NCBI GenBank assembly: GCA_009782245.1
Contig: WRKK01000265.1
Span: 1 to 8,670, forward strand
Direction: 5' to 3'
From: Defluviitaleaceae bacterium
GTDB taxonomy: Bacteria > Bacillota > Clostridia > Lachnospirales > WQUN01
Length of the DNA: 8,670 nt
Position 1 is the first letter of the stretch. Every line of letters begins with the position of its first letter. Under the pieces are notes generated by a model. That model searched no databases and was not told where the DNA came from. It saw only the letters and a list, made by a program, of their open reading frames with translations. The position numbers were made by a program, and so were the translations under genes. Shown in pieces: positions 6,113 to 8,670 of the stretch.

Positions 6113-6808
6113 TTATTCCACTATGCGTTGGGTATTAACCTTTACGCCAGGCCCCATTGTGCAAGAAAGCACTACGCTACGCAAGTAAGTGCCTTTTGCG
6201 GCGGACGGCTTTGCTTTTATTATTGCGCCCATCAGCGTTGTAAAGTTATCTTTCAGCTTTTCTGGGCCAAACGAGACTTTGCCGATAGGAACATGGACAA
6301 TATTGGCACGGTCTAGCCGATATTCAATTTTACCCGCTTTTATTTCGTCAACCGCTTTTGCAATATCCATTGTAACCGTGCCAGCCTTGGGGTTTGGCAT
6401 AAGACCTTTCGGGCCAAGCACTCTACCAATACGCCCAACAACGCCCATCATATCTGGGGTAGCGACCACTACGTCAAATTCAAACCAGTTTTCGCTTTGA
6501 ATTTTGGTAACTAATTCTTCAGCACCAACGTAGTCTGCACCTGCCTGTTCGGCTTCGGTGGCTTTGTCGCCTTTTGCAAACACTAGTATTCTAATTTTTT
6601 TTCCTGTACCGTGCGGCAAAACAACGGCACCTCTAACTTGCTGGTCAGCGTGCCGCGAGTCCACGCCAAGCCGTACGTGAGCCTCGACAGTTTCGTCAAA
6701 TTTAGCAACGGTAGTTTTTACGACCAAATCTAGTGCTTCAACAGTATCGTACATTGTGGTTTTATTAACTAGTTGGGCTTTTTCTCTGTATTTTTTTCCT
6801 CGTTTCAT
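6113..6808 (-). CDS. rplA: 50S ribosomal protein L1
   Basis: Full-length L1, 231 residues, the protein of the mobile stalk of the large subunit, which binds 23S rRNA and helps release deacylated tRNA. In many bacteria L1 also represses its own operon by binding mRNA. Diagnostic motifs: RILVFAKGDKATEAEQAGAD (73-92) and the L1 signature IGRVLGPKGLMPNPKAGTV (127-145). Starts at ATG 6808, only 3 bases after the rplK stop, with its AAGGAGG inside the last rplK codons (Lys-Glu-Gly), so translation is likely coupled. The rplJ-rplL pair that usually follows is absent: ~205 bases downstream comes the secreted-protein gene on the same strand. No clear terminator follows rplA. Confidence 0.98.
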   Translation of the reverse strand: MKRGKKYREKAQLVNKTTMYDTVEALDLVVKTTVAKFDETVEAHVRLGVDSRHADQQVRGAVVLPHGTGKKIRILVFAKGDKATEAEQAGADYVGAEELVTKIQSENWFEFDVVVATPDMMGVVGRIGRVLGPKGLMPNPKAGTVTMDIAKAVDEIKAGKIEYRLDRANIVHVPIGKVSFGPEKLKDNFTTLMGAIIKAKPSAAKGTYLRSVVLSCTMGPGVKVNTQRIVE

Positions 6809-6811
6809 GCC

Positions 6812-7240
6812 TTAACCCTCCTTTACCACTATGCCCATACTGCGAGCAGTACCAGAAATAATGCTTATAGCGGCATCAATAGATGCGGCGTTTAGATCCG
6901 CCATTTTTTGCTCGGCAATTTTCCGCACATCTTCTACTGATATTGTTGCCACTTTTTCCTTATGCGGTACAGCAGAGCCAGATTCTAGCCCACACGCTTT
7001 TTTCAGTAAAACAGCGGCGGGTGGCGTTTTGGTTATAAATGAATAACTTTTATCCTGATAAATTGTGATAACCACGGGAATAACTAGCCCCGCTTGCGAT
7101 TGGGTTTTTTCGTTAAATTCCTTACAAAAACCCATGATATTAAGACCGTGCTGTCCCAACGCTGGGCCAACAGGCGGTGCGGGCGTTGCTTTTCCTGCAT
7201 CTATTTGCAGTTTAACATACCCAGCAATTTTCTTTGCCAT
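6812..7240 (-). CDS. rplK: 50S ribosomal protein L11
   Basis: L11, 142 residues, part of the GTPase-associated centre of the large subunit; it contacts 23S rRNA helices 43/44. The N-terminal domain has the Pro-rich segment ATPAPPVGPALGQHGLNIM (18-36), and the C-terminal RNA-binding domain ends with ISGTARSMGI (128-137). The start is ATG 7240, preceded by GAGAGGAG and agreeing with the family's MAKKIAGYVKLQ N-terminus. The frame stays open to an ATG at 7345, which would add 35 residues (MRVKGSAIAG...) read from the inserted three-hairpin repeat; that start has no family support and should not be used. Its last codons carry the rplA ribosome binding site. The gap to nusG is 247 bases, long for this cluster. 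Confidence 0.98.
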   Translation of the reverse strand: MAKKIAGYVKLQIDAGKATPAPPVGPALGQHGLNIMGFCKEFNEKTQSQAGLVIPVVITIYQDKSYSFITKTPPAAVLLKKACGLESGSAVPHKEKVATISVEDVRKIAEQKMADLNAASIDAAISIISGTARSMGIVVKEG

Positions 7241-7288
7241 ATAAAATTCTCCTCTCGTGGTATAGCGGATTTTTTTGGTGCACTCAAT

Positions 7289-7380
7289 CAACTTAAAACC
7301 GTGGGCGCTGCCCACACCCGCAATGGCGCTGCCCTTGACCCGCAAGGAGCGCGCCCCTTGACCCGCATTTTTTTAAGTTG
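7289..7380. repeat. Three-hairpin dispersed repeat, copy B, with 10-bp terminal inverted repeats, between nusG and rplK
   Basis: CAACTTAAAA (7289-7298) and TTTTAAGTTG (7371-7380) are perfect inverted ends of a 92-base unit. Its core 7292-7364 is about 90% identical to copy A in the transporter gene. The first hairpin GTGGGC-GCT-GCCCAC (7301-7315) is intact, while the second and third each have mismatches. There is no obvious target-site duplication. The layout resembles a MITE or other non-autonomous palindromic element. It sits in the transcribed spacer of a ribosomal protein cluster, so it becomes part of the mRNA. Confidence 0.85.
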
Positions 7381-7423
7381 GATTTAGTGTAAAATCTAAA
7401 CCAAAAATCCTTCCACTTACTAC

Positions 7424-7439
7424 TTGCGGCTTGCCGCAA
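7424..7439. other. Short perfect palindrome in the nusG-rplK spacer
   Basis: TTGCGGC (7424-7430) and GCCGCAA (7433-7439) are exact reverse complements around two bases. No T-run follows on the - strand, so it is not a standard terminator. It could be an mRNA processing or stability hairpin. Apart from this palindrome and copy B, the 247-base spacer (7241-7487) shows no gene and no convincing promoter. Confidence 0.5.
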
Positions 7440-7487
7440 ATCTACATTTTCCTAATTTTTCTTGATTTTAATGCGATGTAGCAGTTA

Positions 7488-8024
7488 TTAAAGTTTTTGT
7501 AGCGTGTAAAAATCCAGTTCGGCAAAGGTATCTCTGCCAAAGGCGGAAAGTTTTATTTTTACTAGGTTGACAGTTTTGTCGTCCACCTTTTTTGGGCCGA
7601 TAATTTCTTCAACTACGCCAATAGAGCCCTCTAGCGGGCCAGATATTATTTTTACTTGTTGACCAGGCAGCAAATCGAGTGTAACCATGCCGCCCTCCAG
7701 CCCCATGTTAGCAATTTCGTCTTCGGTAAGCGGCACGGGCTTAGAGCCTGGACCAACAAAGCTAGTAACGCCCCGTGTATTGCGAACGACATACCAGGTA
7801 TCGTCATTCATTACCATTTTTATTAGCACGTAACCTGGTAGCACTTTTCGTTTAGTAACCTTGGGTCTGCCGCCTTTTACTTCTATAACATCTTGCACTG
7901 GAACGACAACTTTATCGATGAGATCGTGCATACCACGGTTTTCAACGATTTTTTTAATGTTGGCCTCTACTTTATTTTCGTAGCCTGAATACGTGTGAAC
8001 CACGTACCATTGGGAATCTGCCAT
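7488..8024 (-). CDS. nusG: Transcription termination/antitermination factor NusG
   Basis: NusG, 178 residues, binds RNA polymerase through its NGN domain and modulates pausing and elongation; the KOW domain contacts Rho or ribosomal protein S10. The NGN domain spans ~5-100 (QWYVVHTYSGYENKV, then LPGYVLIKM at 62-70 and VRNTRGVTSFVGPG at 80-93). The KOW domain spans ~119-147 (LPGQQVKIISGPLEGSIGVV). Length is typical. Starts at ATG 8024 with GGAGGG six bases upstream, and lies 14 bases after secE, the standard arrangement. It is followed by an unusually long spacer holding the inserted repeat before rplK. Confidence 0.98.
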   Translation of the reverse strand: MADSQWYVVHTYSGYENKVEANIKKIVENRGMHDLIDKVVVPVQDVIEVKGGRPKVTKRKVLPGYVLIKMVMNDDTWYVVRNTRGVTSFVGPGSKPVPLTEDEIANMGLEGGMVTLDLLPGQQVKIISGPLEGSIGVVEEIIGPKKVDDKTVNLVKIKLSAFGRDTFAELDFYTLQKL

Positions 8025-8038
8025 ATTTTCGCCCTCCG

Positions 8039-8275
8039 TTAGTGTGTTAATCCAACAAAGGTAGTAAACAAAGCCCCAAACAAGCCATCTAGCGTAGAAA
8101 TATAAATCCCAAAAATCCCCGATATAATTGCAACGGTAATTGTTTTGCGGATAAGTTCTGGTCGGCCTGGCCAGACAATTTTGGAAAATTCGCCACGATA
8201 GGTGGTGTAAATTTTAGCGATACTGTTTCTACCACCTTTTTTTGCGGCTTTTTTGTCGGTTGTTTCTTTACTCAT
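8039..8275 (-). CDS. secE: Preprotein translocase subunit SecE
   Basis: Single-span SecE, 78 residues, which clamps SecY in the SecYEG channel. It has a basic N-terminal cytoplasmic part, the conserved amphipathic motif EFSKIVWPGRPEL (29-41), and one transmembrane segment from ~44 (TITVAIISGIFGIYIS) to the C-terminus. This short form is usual in Gram-positive bacteria. ATG 8275 follows AGGGGGC, which lies in the 18-base gap after rpmG. The position between rpmG and nusG is the conserved one. The secreted protein encoded downstream in this window would use this pathway. Confidence 0.97.
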   Translation of the reverse strand: MSKETTDKKAAKKGGRNSIAKIYTTYRGEFSKIVWPGRPELIRKTITVAIISGIFGIYISTLDGLFGALFTTFVGLTH

Positions 8276-8293
8276 TTTTTAGCCCCCTAATTT

Positions 8294-8443
8294 TTATTTT
8301 GTTTCCCTGTGCGACGTATGTTTATTGCAAAAACGGCAATATTTCTTCGTTTCCATACGGTCGGGGTGGTTCTTTTTTTCTTTGGTGGTGTTGTAGTTGC
8401 GTTGTTTGCAATCGGTGCAGGCTAAAGTTATTTTTGAACGCAT
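8294..8443 (-). CDS. rpmG: 50S ribosomal protein L33, zinc-binding form
   Basis: A 49-codon gene beginning MRSKITLACTDCKQRNYNTT and ending CNKHTSHRETK. The two CxxC pairs (Cys9/Cys12 and Cys36/Cys39) mark the zinc-ribbon form of L33, a small protein of the large subunit near the E site. Many Firmicutes also have a zinc-free paralogue used when zinc is scarce; whether this genome does cannot be seen here. ATG 8443 has GAGGAGG eight bases upstream. It is the first gene of the rpmG-secE-nusG cluster, about 65 bases after the predicted transcription start, and its stop is 18 bases before secE. Confidence 0.97.
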   Translation of the reverse strand: MRSKITLACTDCKQRNYNTTKEKKNHPDRMETKKYCRFCNKHTSHRETK

Positions 8444-8491
8444 ATAGGTTTCCTCCTCGCTTTTTAGGATTTTGTGCTTTTCGTACTAAAA

Positions 8492-8507
8492 AAAGGCACT
8501 CGCCTTT
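8492..8507 (-). other. Terminator-like hairpin at the 5' end of the rpmG transcript
   Basis: On the - strand AAAGGC-GAGT-GCCTTT is followed by more T (seven in all, 8494-8488). It begins at about +1 of the transcript predicted from the promoter at 8515-8543, too close to the start for normal termination. It may be a 5' stabilising hairpin or an early pause site. Confidence 0.5.
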
Positions 8508-8514
8508 GATTATT

Positions 8515-8543
8515 ATGATAACAAAATTGTTTTGGGTTGTCAA
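8515..8543 (-). promoter_or_regulatory. Strong sigma-70-type promoter for rpmG-secE-nusG
   Basis: On the - strand, a perfect -35 TTGACA (8543-8538), a 17-base spacer and -10 TATCAT (8520-8515). An A/T-rich stretch just upstream (8546-8572, runs of A on the - strand) could act as an UP element. The predicted start is near 8508, giving rpmG a leader of ~65 bases. Confidence 0.85.
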
Positions 8544-8595
8544 GGAAAATTTTATTTATTTTTTTATTTTTTGGTTGCCCAGATAATTTGTAATT

Positions 8596-8624
8596 TGGTG
8601 ATAACATTTTTGGCGATAACATTT
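8596..8624. repeat. Tandem 15-base direct repeat upstream of the promoter
   Basis: TGGTGATAACATTT (8596-8609) and TGGCGATAACATTT (8611-8624) match at 13 of 14 bases with a 15-base period, about 55-85 bases upstream of the -35 box. It could be a pair of regulator sites or chance. No gene is visible in 8544-8670. Confidence 0.5.
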
Positions 8625-8636
8625 CGGGAAAACAAA

Positions 8637-8668
8637 CGGGCGACCGACCCGCCTGCCAGACGAGCAGG
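8637..8668. repeat. GC-rich small hairpins at the window edge
   Basis: CGGG/CCCG (8637-8640 with 8648-8651) and CCTGC/GCAGG (8652-8656 with 8664-8668) form two adjacent short stems. The sudden GC-rich composition after A/T-rich DNA resembles the repeats elsewhere in the window. It may be a repeat truncated by the window edge. Confidence 0.35.
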
Positions 8669-8670
8669 GG

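Noticed and set aside
7254..7285. Possible promoter for rplK (TTGAGT, 17 bases, TATACC on the - strand)
   Set aside because: Both boxes match poorly, and transcription would start at the ribosome binding site itself.
7241..7345. Longer rplK starting at an ATG at 7345
   Set aside because: The extra 35 residues are translated from the inserted repeat and have no match to L11 proteins. The ATG at 7240 has a good ribosome binding site and the family N-terminus.
8242..8586. A 114-codon + strand frame over rpmG and its promoter
   Set aside because: It runs opposite rpmG and the strong - strand promoter, and has no recognisable domain.

Overview
The window looks like chromosomal DNA of a Firmicute, most likely an uncultured Clostridia-type anaerobe. 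Three things point there: a zinc-ribbon L33 (rpmG) heading an rpmG-secE-nusG-rplK-rplA cluster, strong AGGAGG-type ribosome binding sites, and a Sec-secreted protein with a TTG start. No marker fixes the genus.

Left part, + strand (1-2556): a perfect inverted repeat is followed by a LicA-type choline kinase and a BCCT-family transporter. Their stop and start overlap (TAATG), so they are probably translationally coupled. Together they suggest choline uptake followed by phosphorylation, as in phosphocholine surface decoration; the later Lic enzymes are not in the window. The last ~28 residues of the transporter are encoded by a dispersed three-hairpin repeat that also supplies its stop codon. 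A bidirectional terminator (2565-2602) separates this pair from the convergent - strand genes.

Middle, - strand (2608-5907): a 1099-residue, extremely acidic secreted protein. It has a signal peptide, a FecR-like domain, low-complexity linkers, a GLUG-type repeat domain and a ~200-residue tail of E-(T/V)-D-E-(T/S) pentapeptides. Between it and rplA (5908-6112) lie two tandem hairpins with the same loop. Their stems differ but stay paired, with compensatory changes and G-U pairs that fit the - strand RNA.

Right part, - strand (6113-8443): rpmG, secE, nusG, rplK and rplA, driven by a strong sigma-70 promoter at 8515-8543. A second copy of the three-hairpin repeat, with 10-bp terminal inverted repeats, sits between nusG and rplK. 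The usual rplJ-rplL pair does not follow rplA; the secreted protein gene does.

The least conventional items are the tandem covarying hairpins, the repeat that has become the transporter's C-terminus, and the acidic tail whose +1 frame is an open, strongly basic sequence.
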